A stretch of 64,000 bases of DNA from Paramarasmius palmivorus (Eukaryota; Basidiomycota; Agaricomycetes; Agaricales; Marasmiaceae). Shown piece by piece: positions 55,229-64,000 of this stretch (position 1 is its first letter; each line of letters begins with the position of its first letter). The notes beneath the pieces are model-generated. The model searched no databases. It had not been told where the DNA came from and saw only the letters and a list, made by a program, of their open reading frames with translations. The position numbers were made by a program, and so were the translations under genes. Location of the stretch: NCBI GenBank assembly GCA_037176845.1, contig JAYKXP010000007.1, positions 868,001-932,000 on the forward strand, given 5' to 3'.

Positions 55229-56881
55229 TTGGAGTACAGAGATGGCGCTGGCCACAGCGAGTAGACCAGAATGACCTTTAGAAGCTCAATGGTTCGAACT
55301 TATGTATCGAGCTTTGGCTGGTGACCACGTGGAATCAAGGCACTTCACAGGGTGCATGGAAGTCGAGTTCGGGATAAGAGGAATGATCATAATAGTGATT
55401 GACGATCCAGTTCCATCTCATTTGCGCCTAATAAACGACCTCATTGACCGGTATAGGTCACGGGGTATGAACCCCGGTGATCAATGTCAAAGTTTGTCTG
55501 TCATAATGCAGTATATAAGTTTCCTCAAAAATCCAAAGCTCAAAGCGAGACTTACCAAAGCATTGAACACCCTTGACGGTTGTTTGCCTTGCATTGGCAC
55601 CGGAGATATTATGTCGCGGAGGAAGTGTCTGAGATTTGCTGAAATACTGGTGACCGGAAGTATGCAGCATCTCACGATACGAGGATCAATCAGTGCTTGA
55701 ATCTTTCTCCGTGAGGCAGCATTTGCCATCTATATTATCATATCAGAGATGAGAAGGTGTCTTCATTTGAGCCAGAACTTCTCACTTACGGTTCATCAGA
55801 AGGAGAACAGAGCAACACAGTGCATCGAATTTAGCTCGACTGACCGACACTGGGGTATGATTTCGTATTGATACGGAAAGATGGTTGAGTCTGCTGATCT
55901 CTGAGGTAGGGTATATGAGCTCAAAATCGTTGGCATTCAAATGTAGATGCTTCACCTTTGGAGAGGTAGAGTCTAGAATGTCTCAAAGTCGTTGTGTTTA
56001 GGTTTAGGTGAATGTCTACCTGGTGAGGCCCTTCACCGAAGCGCTCGTTCAAGGTACTCAGTGCCCGACCTCCGCCTATTATCGAGGAACCGAAGGTAAG
56101 GAAGCTTTGAATCTTGATTCATGACCACATGAAGCTGGCGCCGCGGCGCAACAGAGGATATGGAAGTCGAGCGCTGAACGGAAAATGATACATGGTGACG
56201 TGCAGATTCTGGATAGCTTGATGATGCCCGTGTGTATGAGCCTATAGAGAACTTAGAGAACTTAGAGAACTTAAAGTAAGTATGGGGAATAGGAAGACGT
56301 ACCAATCAGAACTTCAAGGGTTTCAAGAAAAGACCTGCTTTCCATGATAGCAAAACAGCCGGTATGTTGTTGGATACCGCATGATGGCCAGCATTCAGCA
56401 CTTCAAGCTTCAAGATTAACTATGTTGCATTCGTATCTATCTCCGTGCAGTACTGTCCTGTTGAAAATCGTGAAAAGGAATCAGAGAGCGCTTTGATCGA
56501 ACAAAATTGCAAATACTCACAGAGTCATTCGGAGTCAATGTCCAGACATTGCCTGGGCTTGAAGCGTCGGTGCTGGCAAGAATCTATACTGGGCTCTGGA
56601 TCATGAATCACGAGCATACAACTTGCCCTGCCCGAAGTGTTGAAACATGGAGGAAGAAGGAAAGGAAGTGTGAGAAATTCAAAAACGTCGATCTCATCCA
56701 CCGCTCTCGAGATCTCCGCCGTTGGGTGCTTTCGCGGCCCACATTTTCAAATGAAGAACACTGAAGAAACTTTGACAAGCAAGCAGTATTTCTTTTTTAC
56801 TTTCTACAGCTAATGTACATATTGCATTTAGAGAGCAAACTGGGAATGGTTATCTCTGATTTTTTACACACTAGCGATAAC
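55229..56881. other. Minus-strand leucine-rich relic and gap
   Basis: No complete gene. On the minus strand between about 55450 and 56400 several frames separated by plausible GT/AG sites look like pieces of a leucine-rich (F-box type) protein, including KVKHLHLNANDFEL near 55930 and a block starting MANAASRRK near 55729. Stops interrupt every assembly I tried, so it is a relic or a gene whose introns I could not resolve. On the plus strand two frames (55302-55700, 56507-56764) have no motif. Confidence 0.3.
56246..56272. repeat. Short tandem repeat, 9-bp unit x3
   Basis: AGAGAACTT repeated three times head to tail, followed by AAAG. Confidence 0.8.
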
Positions 56882-56962
56882 ACACCGTTGGTGAAGTGGT
56901 TATCATGCTTGCCTTCCATTGACTGATAGCAAGCGGCTCGGGTTCGATTCCCGAACGGTGTA
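56882..56962 (+). tRNA. tRNA-Gly (anticodon UCC), with a short intron
   Basis: Acceptor arms ACACCGT and ACGGTGT pair perfectly, with discriminator A at 56962. A B-box/T-arm CGGGTTCGATTCCCG and the D-arm TGGTGAAGTGGTTATCAT are present. The anticodon stem CTTGC pairs with GCAAG; between them lies a 16-nt loop, best read as CUUCCA, a 9-nt intron, then A, which gives anticodon UCC. A TTTT run right after the gene is a Pol III terminator. The first pair is A1-U72, whereas I would expect G1-C72 in most tRNA-Gly genes. Confidence 0.9.
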
Positions 56963-57344
56963 TTTTACAACTTCGATGACTTTTTTCCCCAGAGCATGTT
57001 AGCGATACCTATTCACATGAGAAGAAAAGAACATAGATAACACCATGTACCGAATTTTCCGTATGGAGACAAGCCAGGTGCAAGCGAATTCAACTGGACG
57101 ATTGGCGGAGAATAAAATTGCCAGATAAGGAAATGGGGTCCGAATTGGTGCGTTGTCAAGGCAGCCGTTTCTGTAGGGCCATGTTTATTCCAGACAATAT
57201 TGCCAAAACAGGCATTTCGCGAAAAATTGCAAGGGTGAATTGCCAGTCGCGCAAAAGTGTTTATAAACGCCTTGACATCAACCATCATGTTCCCCACAGA
57301 ACGCCTTCTCCGCTCACGTTTCAAGAATTATTACGCCTCTCACA
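56963..57344. other. Gap tRNA / small membrane protein
   Basis: About 380 bp. It contains the presumed promoter of the next gene, with a TTTATAAA string near 57258-57266. No gene seen. Confidence 0.5.
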
Positions 57345-57945
57345 ATGTCTACCACCATTCTCAGCAACTCTTCTGCCCAGGAGGCTCTTACTCTTCCTCA
57401 AGCTGCAGTTACCCAGCCAGAACGCAGCGTATCTACACCTTCGAACTCCAGCCTCGGATACAACTTTGATTTCACACCTTCGTCCGAGTCGCGACACGAC
57501 AGACGCATCTCAGCCGATTTCGATTTGGAGCAGGGTTTGCCTATCGACGAACCACTTCCACCATACGTGGAACCTCCTGAATACACCTCAAAGAACGAGG
57601 ACCCCGCGACGCTTGCAAAGTATCTTTTCAAATTTGGGTTTTGTGAGTATCTCTGTCATTTCTTTGTTTCTTCAATGACTTATTCCGTGTCTTTTAGTAT
57701 TCCCACCATTCTGGATTCTCGGTGCTTTAATACTCTTCACGCCTCTTCACGCACCCGAATCATCCGACCCTGCTACACCCAATGCCTGGCTTCCCGAGAA
57801 GACAGAAGCGGAGCGTGAAGCAATCATCTCCACTCTCAGGAAGGCCGAGCTGAAGTGGGCATGGAGATGTCTCTTCGCCATCCTTACCGTCAGCCTATTC
57901 GCCGTCGCCGCCGGCATCACTATCTGGGCCGTCATGAGAGCGTAA
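57345..57945 (+). CDS. Small PPxY-containing two-helix membrane protein
   Basis: Two exons, 57345-57642 and 57698-57945, give 181 residues. Residues 1-60 are Ser/Thr-rich and probably disordered. LPPYVEPPEY at 71-80 contains a PPxY motif (PPEY) that in other proteins binds WW domains of HECT ligases such as Rsp5. Two membrane segments lie at about 97-116 (FGFLFPPFWILGALILF) and 158-179, separated by a charged loop (WLPEKTEAERE...RKAELKWAWR). I recognise the general plan as a conserved fungal membrane protein but cannot name a function. The adjacency to Rsp5-type adaptors is only an inference from the motif. Intact, with good GT-AG sites. Confidence 0.75.
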
Positions 57946-59113
57946 TTCACTACCTCTCCCATCGTCCGGGTGGACATTCCCCAACTTCAGTCAATCGACT
58001 GCGCAACGTGGCTAGCCTGATGTAGCCATTGCAGACGCTCATTGAGGCCACCCATGCCATCCCGCTCCGACCTTTGTGTCGTATCCGATACGAGCATCCC
58101 GATTGCACTCGCAGACCACAGTGTCCGCGGCTCTCCCTAGCGGAGGCACGCCAGGACATTCATAACGATACCACGAACACCCTCGTCGTTCATTCCCATG
58201 ATACCCTTCACTTCCTAGAACTGTATTCTCTAGTAAACATATCTATATTACAACCAAAATGTATATCTACCTACGTCTTTGAATGATGACAAACATGACG
58301 ATAGCCAAAGTATTTTTTCTGAGCGAATCAATCCCGCTAAAGAGCTTCTCTTTGAGCAAGATTTGTATTTCGTGGTCAATGGCGGTGATGAACCTCTATC
58401 GCTGAGAGTTCTCTGTGAGTCGTGACAGACATCCTGATGATGATCCTCTTCGTTGTGAGATGGTACCTCATCCTATTGGGGCACGTCCTCGATTCTTGAG
58501 GATGGTGCCTGTACAACTGATTTGTGACCCATGTTCTATGAAAGATCTAAGTTCGCAATGCTCGGTGCCATTAGCCTATATGAGTACTAAGTAGGGTGAT
58601 TGGCTAGAATGCCTCATGATCATCTTACTCATTCCAGTAACATGGGCTGTAGTATGAGCAAGGTGATCTCAACAACAAAAGCGGAAATTTACCGCAAGTC
58701 ATCGTAGACGCAGACACACCGTAAATGGAAAATATTTCGCTCGGAGGAATTGGGTGCGGATATGGCGTATATCAGTCAATCGCTGGAAAGAGGTGCGATA
58801 CACCAGGATTCTTCTTAGCGAAACTGCCTAATAAGGAAATTCTCCCAGTTGAAAAATGGATCATCAACAGCAAACTGAGTTATTGGTTGAAATATTGTGT
58901 GTCTCTCCATCATTCCTTCGAGCGGAATATTTTCCATTTACGGAGTGAGAGAAGGCTACCTGGACGGAAGGCAAGTGATTATCGACGATTCGAAGTCTGA
59001 CGCGCGTCTGATTCTGACGCTCAGGCTAGGCCTGGGAAAATCTCACATCAAGCGCCGGGATTCCCTGAGTCATACCGACGCATCCTCCTTTCTACCACCA
59101 TATACTTGCCGCA
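57946..59113. other. Gap upstream of the SDR pseudogene
   Basis: About 1.2 kb. Frames of up to 110 codons on the plus strand (58725-59229) run into the pseudogene and have no motif. The part just before 59114 aligns with the promoter of the intact SDR gene at 61862 (for example CCACCATATA... before the ATG). Confidence 0.45.
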
Positions 59114-59815
59114 ATGAATCTCTCCAGATTCCAAGACAAAAGATGAAGCACTTCGAAGTCAGGCTTTTTAACGCTCTTGCCAGCTCGTTTCCCGAGAACA
59201 TACACTCCCATCGCCATTTTTGTTGGTGAACCAGTCAGCGACCAGCGGAATTGCGGTTCAATACACGAACGGAAACGTTCATTTCACCAAAGAGGGGTTT
59301 GAGAGGAATGGCTAGGCATGTAGATGGCAGGAAAATCCTAAGGGTGTTCATTCCGTGATCAAGCACGTTGAGATTGCTATTGCAGAGATTCACGCCTTCT
59401 CCAGGACTCAGGCCTCAAAACCCCTCAAAGGGTCAAGTTCGTTTAGGAGAAGTACATGCTGCAAAAAATGCGGGAGAAGATGTTTTTCGTTTGGGTGCGG
59501 GTGCCTTGTGGCCTAGGGTACCGAAAGATGTTTCCATGCGCCGTTGAGTGCTGCGTACGGGGACCTTGCTACCCAGGTATGGTCTTACTCTATTGAAATA
59601 GTAGTGATTCGTATAACATGACGCAGGGCTTTACATACGTCGCGCGACCAAGGTATTGTACTCATGCACATGAACCACAGACCTCAATTCAGCCGATTCC
59701 CTGGGACTTTCCTGCTCGTGAAATTCATCAATCTTATCAATCTCCCAAGGACCCGTCCGGGAATCGTCGGCTCCTTTACCTGGTCGTTCTTCTCTGTCAC
59801 GAAAAAGAGAAAATG
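59114..59815 (+). pseudogene. Decayed short-chain dehydrogenase/reductase copy
   Basis: A degraded relative of the SDR gene at 61863-62892. Matching stretches occur in order: GATGAAGCACTTCGAAG after the start region, the ACATACACTCCCATCGCC strand, CAGCGGAAT, ATACACGAACGGAAACGTTCA, TTCGTTTGGGTGCGGGTGCC, TGCTGCGTACGGGGACCT, and near 59770 GGTCGTTCTTCTCTGTC. Several frameshifts and stops separate them, and a central stretch of about 200 bp (the segment with the helices after the Rossmann start) is lost. No product is expected. Confidence 0.8.
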
Positions 59816-60496
59816 AAGGTTACCATCTTTACTTGCTCTTGCCTGGGCCCTGGCCCTCGTCGGAGAAGGGGTCGAAGGATGATGGTTTGGCCAAGAGGCG
59901 TTTTGGAATCATTTGCAGGAAACGAGAGTGTCTGGCGCAGTATAAGTTTGGGCTTGGTTTGGGCTGTAATCAGGCTGTAACTCGGGGCTCTGTGAGGCTA
60001 GACGCGATGTCAAGCCTCGCTATTCACACTCAGCGGTGACGGAGTCAAGCTTTGGGCGGCGGAGCGGTTCCATGTCGGTTCCATGTTCTGCTGCAGACCG
60101 AGTCAATGCCAAGATATCACAATCGACACACAACCTCTTTATTCGTGCTCAGGATGCAGTTGGTAAGATCCATATTGCTTGGAATGTCGAGAAGATGAAC
60201 TTGATTATTCAGATTCGCGGTGTACTTAGAGACACCGCTCTTCAGCGCAACCTTTCGCCTATAGATGGCAACAACCTTCACGTGATGTGTTGTCGTTCTC
60301 ATGGCTCGCAAGCATTGGCAGGTAGAATAGCCACCAATACTAATAGCCGGACGCTCCGTGTTCGAAGGTTGCCGCTGAGCGGTAGCGAAACTTTTAGTCG
60401 AAGGTAAAGATGACTCAACCATGGGGACCTCCAGCAATATATGAACTTGCTTCCAGAAGCAATATGGTTCTTTAACTCGCATTCAGCTCATCTACA
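59816..60496. other. Gap upstream of the GST gene
   Basis: About 680 bp. Frames on both strands (60036-60407 plus, 60117-60482 minus) have no motif. Presumed GST promoter. Confidence 0.45.
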
Positions 60497-61292
60497 ATGA
60501 CCGACTCTAACCCTATCCTCTTCTATGACATTGCTTCGGCTGCGCCTGTTCACTCTTTCGCACCCAATCCCTGGAAGACTCGGTGAGCTAAAGCGCGGCT
60601 ACCAACTGTTATGCAGTTACTAATTGGTGGCTGATAGATATGCATTGAACTTCAAAGGCGTGCATTACCGAACGGAATGGGTCGAACTGCCAGAGGTTGA
60701 GTCTACGCGCAAGAAACTAGGCTCTGACCCGGTGCGATTCTTCGCTGATGGCAGCCCGTTTTATACCCTGCCTGTCATTAAGGATACATCGACCGGCGAG
60801 CTCGTCGGAGATACATTCGATATCGCAGTGTACCTTGACAAGGCATACCCCGACGCACCAAGGCTCTTTCCTCCGTCGACCATAGGCCTCCACAAGGCTT
60901 TCAATGCCCAAGTGGATGCCATTTTCAGCGCCTATACCCGCCTCTTTGTTCACGGCATTCCCTTCAACCCAGAGACCGCCGAGGAATCTAGGGCCACCTT
61001 TGTGCAGAGAGCAGGTGCATCGTGTTGGGACGACTTGAATTATCGAGGTGAAGAGAGGGTACAGAAGCTGAAGCAGTTCGAAGCAGATCTCGGAAATTTG
61101 GCAAAATATTATATTCACAAGGATGGTCCGTTCTTGGAAGGACAGAACCCATCGTACGCTGATTTGGTCGTTGGGGGCTGGTTGATGATGATGAAGGAGA
61201 CGTTGAAGGAGTGGGAAGATTTGTTCGCATGGCATGACGGTATCTGGAATCGGATTCATCTGGCATTGGAAAAATATACCCAGGTGAAGTAG
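60497..61292 (+). CDS. Glutathione S-transferase, etherase-like
   Basis: Two exons, 60497-60582 and 60638-61292, give 246 residues. The N-terminal thioredoxin-fold domain shows ILFYDIASAAP, SFAPNPWKTRYALNFKGV (spanning the intron), YTLPVIKD with the cis-Pro, and DTFDIAVYLDKAYP. The C-terminal helical domain follows. This pattern (NPWKTR, wide substrate site) resembles basidiomycete etherase-type (GTE/LigE-like) GSTs, which conjugate or reduce aromatic compounds and are expanded in wood-decay fungi; the assignment to that class is from memory of the motif. Cytosolic, no signal peptide. The only intron is after Thr28-Arg29. Intact. Confidence 0.87.
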
Positions 61293-61862
61293 AGAAGTCG
61301 GAACTCAGTACTTATCCTACTTGGACCTATACCATTTGTCAATCGTGTCAATATGCATCCCTGGTGACCTCGTCGATTAGATGCGATGTGATATAGGTGA
61401 CAAAAACGGTGTCTTACTGCACTCGAGCTGCGTCTTCCTAGTGGCAGTGAAAAGCGAGGTCCGTAGCATTTAGCTGCCAGTTCTAATGTCTGCGAAGGCT
61501 CTTGTCCCACTGTCATTATGGCTACTGAGCGAAAAAGAGATTACATGCCACTACGCAAAACCAAGTCTGGCATGTCGGAGATAGCAAGTTTTGTAACTTG
61601 AGTAGTATGTCAGCAGTCATGAATCATAGGTAAAAACTCTTACGCCTGGATGACCAAAAGTGCTTACTTCTGCAAAAAGTCCCCAGTATAAGTACAGCTG
61701 AATCGATCATCTACGAATCGGTCAGCTCTTGATTTCCGTCTGAGGCGGGAATTTCTTACCCAGACAATACGGATATTCCGACGGCGCTTGACTAACGCGT
61801 CCTGCTCTTCTCTCCCATATATACCCCCATCGCAATGGGCTCCCTGCGTTTGACATCCAAGG
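61293..61862. other. Gap GST / SDR
   Basis: About 570 bp with the SDR promoter. An upstream ATG at 61834 with the context CGCAATGGGC reads only 18 codons (MGSLRLTSKDEALRSKVQ) before a stop, in a frame different from the SDR; see the SDR entry. Confidence 0.5.
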
Positions 61863-62892
61863 ATGAAGCTCTCCGAAGCAAAGTGCAATAACGCTCTCAC
61901 TGGCTCTCGGCTCTCCACAACATACACTCCAATCGCTGTCTTCGTCGGTGGGACCAGCGGAATCGGTCGACAAACGGCGGAGTTGTTGGCCCAATACACA
62001 AACGGGAACGTTCATATCATACTCGTTGCGCGTGGCAGGGACGCAGCGGAGAAAATTCTGGAAGGAATGGTTCGGCCCTTGGATGGAAGAAAAGTACTGC
62101 GGGTGTTCATTCAGTGCGATGTTGCATTGATGAAGAATGCTGAAGCTGCTGTCGCCGAGATCCAAGCTCTCCTCCAGGCAAACCAACTTCCGCAGAAAAT
62201 CAACTTCCTCTTCCTTTCCGCCGGATACGCCTCCTTCAGTGACCGCCGTAACGATACGGAAGAGGGAATCGACCATCAACTGGTGCTGAGGTACTATCAC
62301 CGGTTCAAGTTCATCAGGGAGACCCTTCCTCTTTTACATGCAGCGAAGGATGTTGGAGAAGATGCAAAGGTGGTTTCGTGTCTGGGTGCGGGTGCTAAGT
62401 GGCCTTGGGTGCCAAAGGATGGAGATTTCGGGTATAAGAAGAGGAAGAATGGTCCTGGTTTCCATGCACCGTTGGTCAGTGCTGTATATGGGGATCTCGC
62501 TGTTGAGGTGCGTCTCGGGAACCTGCACTCTACTGAAACAGCGCTAACTCTTAACAATGATATAGGGCTTCGCCTCCCATAACCCAGGCATCTCATTCAC
62601 ACATATGAACCCCTGGTTTGTTCGTACGCAACAATTCAACAATAAGCGACAGATATCACCGACCAAGTGGTATGCAAAGTTCTTGAACCCGATCATCGTG
62701 TTCTTTTGGTCATTCTTTTCTCTGTCAGAAGAGGAAAGCGCGGAGTATTTCCTATATGCGCTTCTACATGGGGACGCTGGTGCACACTGGAGGGATAACC
62801 GAGCTAAAGAGATTGGGTTCAGAGTCAATGGTGTGGACAAAGAAGCCTTTTGGAGGCATTCAATGGAGGAGACGAGGAGAAGAACAGTTTAG
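61863..62892 (+). CDS. Short-chain dehydrogenase/reductase-like protein
   Basis: Two exons, 61863-62507 and 62566-62892, give 323 residues. A Rossmann nucleotide-binding motif GGTSGIG is at residues 29-35, NFLFLSAGY near 114-122 and a conserved SHNPGISFTHMNPWFVRT strand after the intron. The usual catalytic YxxxK is not seen: Tyr209 is followed by GDLA, with Ala where Lys would be. So dehydrogenase activity is uncertain. Earlier ATG 61834 lies one frame off; its 18-codon frame could be the original start of the family, which would mean a 1-nt frameshift moved the start to 61863. The decayed copy at 59114-59815 has the same upstream layout. Neighbours the GST gene; a shared role is not shown. 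Confidence 0.78.
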
Positions 62893-64000
62893 CTATCACT
62901 TTGTCTTCTTAAAGACTTACGTCCGGTGCATTCTGGAAACGACCACGTCGTCGGGCTACATCTGAATCTCTTGCAATCTCAGAGGTGTCTTTTTTCCCTG
63001 TTTATTTTTGCTTCAATTTTGACAGCCCTCAGCCTTACCGGTGAACAGTTCTTTCAATTAATCAAGTCAGATATCTGATTGCTTAATGTAGGCACCATCT
63101 AATTAGCCTCTGTTTGACAATATATTTTGAGCTGACTGTTCCGTCACGACGGCACCGTTTAGCACCGTTTCCAGTCCTTTCAAGGTCATTCAAACAGCAA
63201 TCTCAAGCGTAAGATGCTTCTTGAGGACCCCATTATGGACGTCGACCCTGACTATTCCACCTTTCTGAAGACTGACTCAAGCGTATTCAAAACAAAACAT
63301 CGGTTTACTGTAAGTAGGTAGCACCCTTCCATGGCCGGCTTTACTCACTTTTGGACATGATAGTTCGTATGCAGTGTGTAATCGCGCAACCGAAACCTTG
63401 TTATAACATGCCTTCGAAAGCGTGAATAATGCGGAGGCATGATAAAGTCCATCCGGTCGTTACGCGTACATCATATGCTAGATATTCGGAACAGGCGATA
63501 ACGGGCACTGTGGGTGGGGCAAGTGTGCACAATTCTCGCCAGCTTCCTACAGGCTCCCACAAGCCATACATTGATCGAAGTGCACTGGCAATATGGCCTG
63601 CTGCCTCGTGATACCAACAACACGGCTCATACAATCATTCCACACACACAGTCAAAATTCGAAGTGGGGAACAAGTTCGGATAAGCATAAAGTGCTATTT
63701 AGCTCCCCTCACTCATGGCTTCTATGGTTTAAGCTGAATTTATAAACCATTCAATTCTGTTCTCGGTTGCTTACTACTAGCCGAGAATATGCCCAGGGAT
63801 TTCCCTTCCCGCTTTGACACCGCTGGAAGGGAGTTACGCCCAATATATGTTGAGATGGCCACCCTAGTGCCAGCCAGGACCATGCCGGGATACAAACACA
63901 TCGCAACGACGTCGACGATGATGTTTATCACCCTCGGGCGGTATGTCGCTTTACACGCCTGTCTGATCCTGATATTCAGTGGCTGTCAAATGGTCCTTGG
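62893..64000. other. Right end, no supported gene
   Basis: About 1.1 kb. Frames are at most 77 codons and carry no motif. I see nothing I can name. Confidence 0.45.

Noticed and set aside
1..64000. Transposons, LTRs, CRISPR arrays, plasmid or viral genes
   Set aside because: No transposase, integrase, reverse-transcriptase or terminal repeat pattern was seen, and CRISPR-like repeats are absent. The duplicated blocks are gene duplications, not mobile elements as far as I can tell.

Overview
This is nuclear DNA of a filamentous basidiomycete, most likely an agaricomycete mushroom or wood/litter decayer. The reasons are genes split by many 45-65 nt GT-AG introns, two FunK1-type kinases, seven divergent F-box genes, four bicupin oxalate decarboxylases, an aegerolysin and an etherase-like GST. 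The genus cannot be fixed from the sequence alone. Functions below come from reading motifs in the translations; no database search was possible. || Region 1 (about 1.8-25.8 kb) is a dense array of duplicated accessory genes: two HSL-type alpha/beta hydrolases, six F-box genes and two FunK1 kinases. It is roughly mirror-symmetric about 14.2-14.8 kb: hydrolase, F-box, F-box, FunK1, F-box on the left, then F-box, FunK1, F-box, hydrolase on the opposite strand on the right. The FunK1 pair shares a 225-228 bp upstream block that is almost identical although the kinases themselves have diverged. One F-box copy carries an in-frame stop. || Region 2 (26.2-36.9 kb) is an inverted duplication: two closely similar secreted oxalate decarboxylase genes (ODC1 on -, ODC2 on +) face away from a single chitin synthase gene lying between them. 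|| Region 3 (39-51.4 kb) holds a convergent F-box/hydrolase pair (the same pairing as at 1.9-4.5 kb), an aegerolysin gene, and two further oxalate decarboxylases (ODC3, ODC4) in tandem. All four ODC genes share a TATAAAAG box 73-85 bp before the ATG and the same intron-rich design, which I resolve as 19 exons with a 10-nt microexon. Three have a palindromic AT-rich element further upstream. || Region 4 (52.5-63 kb) has a convergent pair of seven-TM-like basidiomycete membrane proteins (one interrupted by a stop), a tRNA-Gly(UCC) with a short intron, a small PPxY membrane protein, an SDR pseudogene, an etherase-like GST and an intact SDR. || The ODC genes should act outside the cell on oxalate, a major acid and metal chelator of wood- and litter-decay fungi. 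The GST/SDR pair fits intracellular detoxification. The F-box/FunK1/hydrolase array looks like a fast-duplicating accessory region whose role is unknown. The long gaps contain only short, unconvincing ORFs and a few gene relics.
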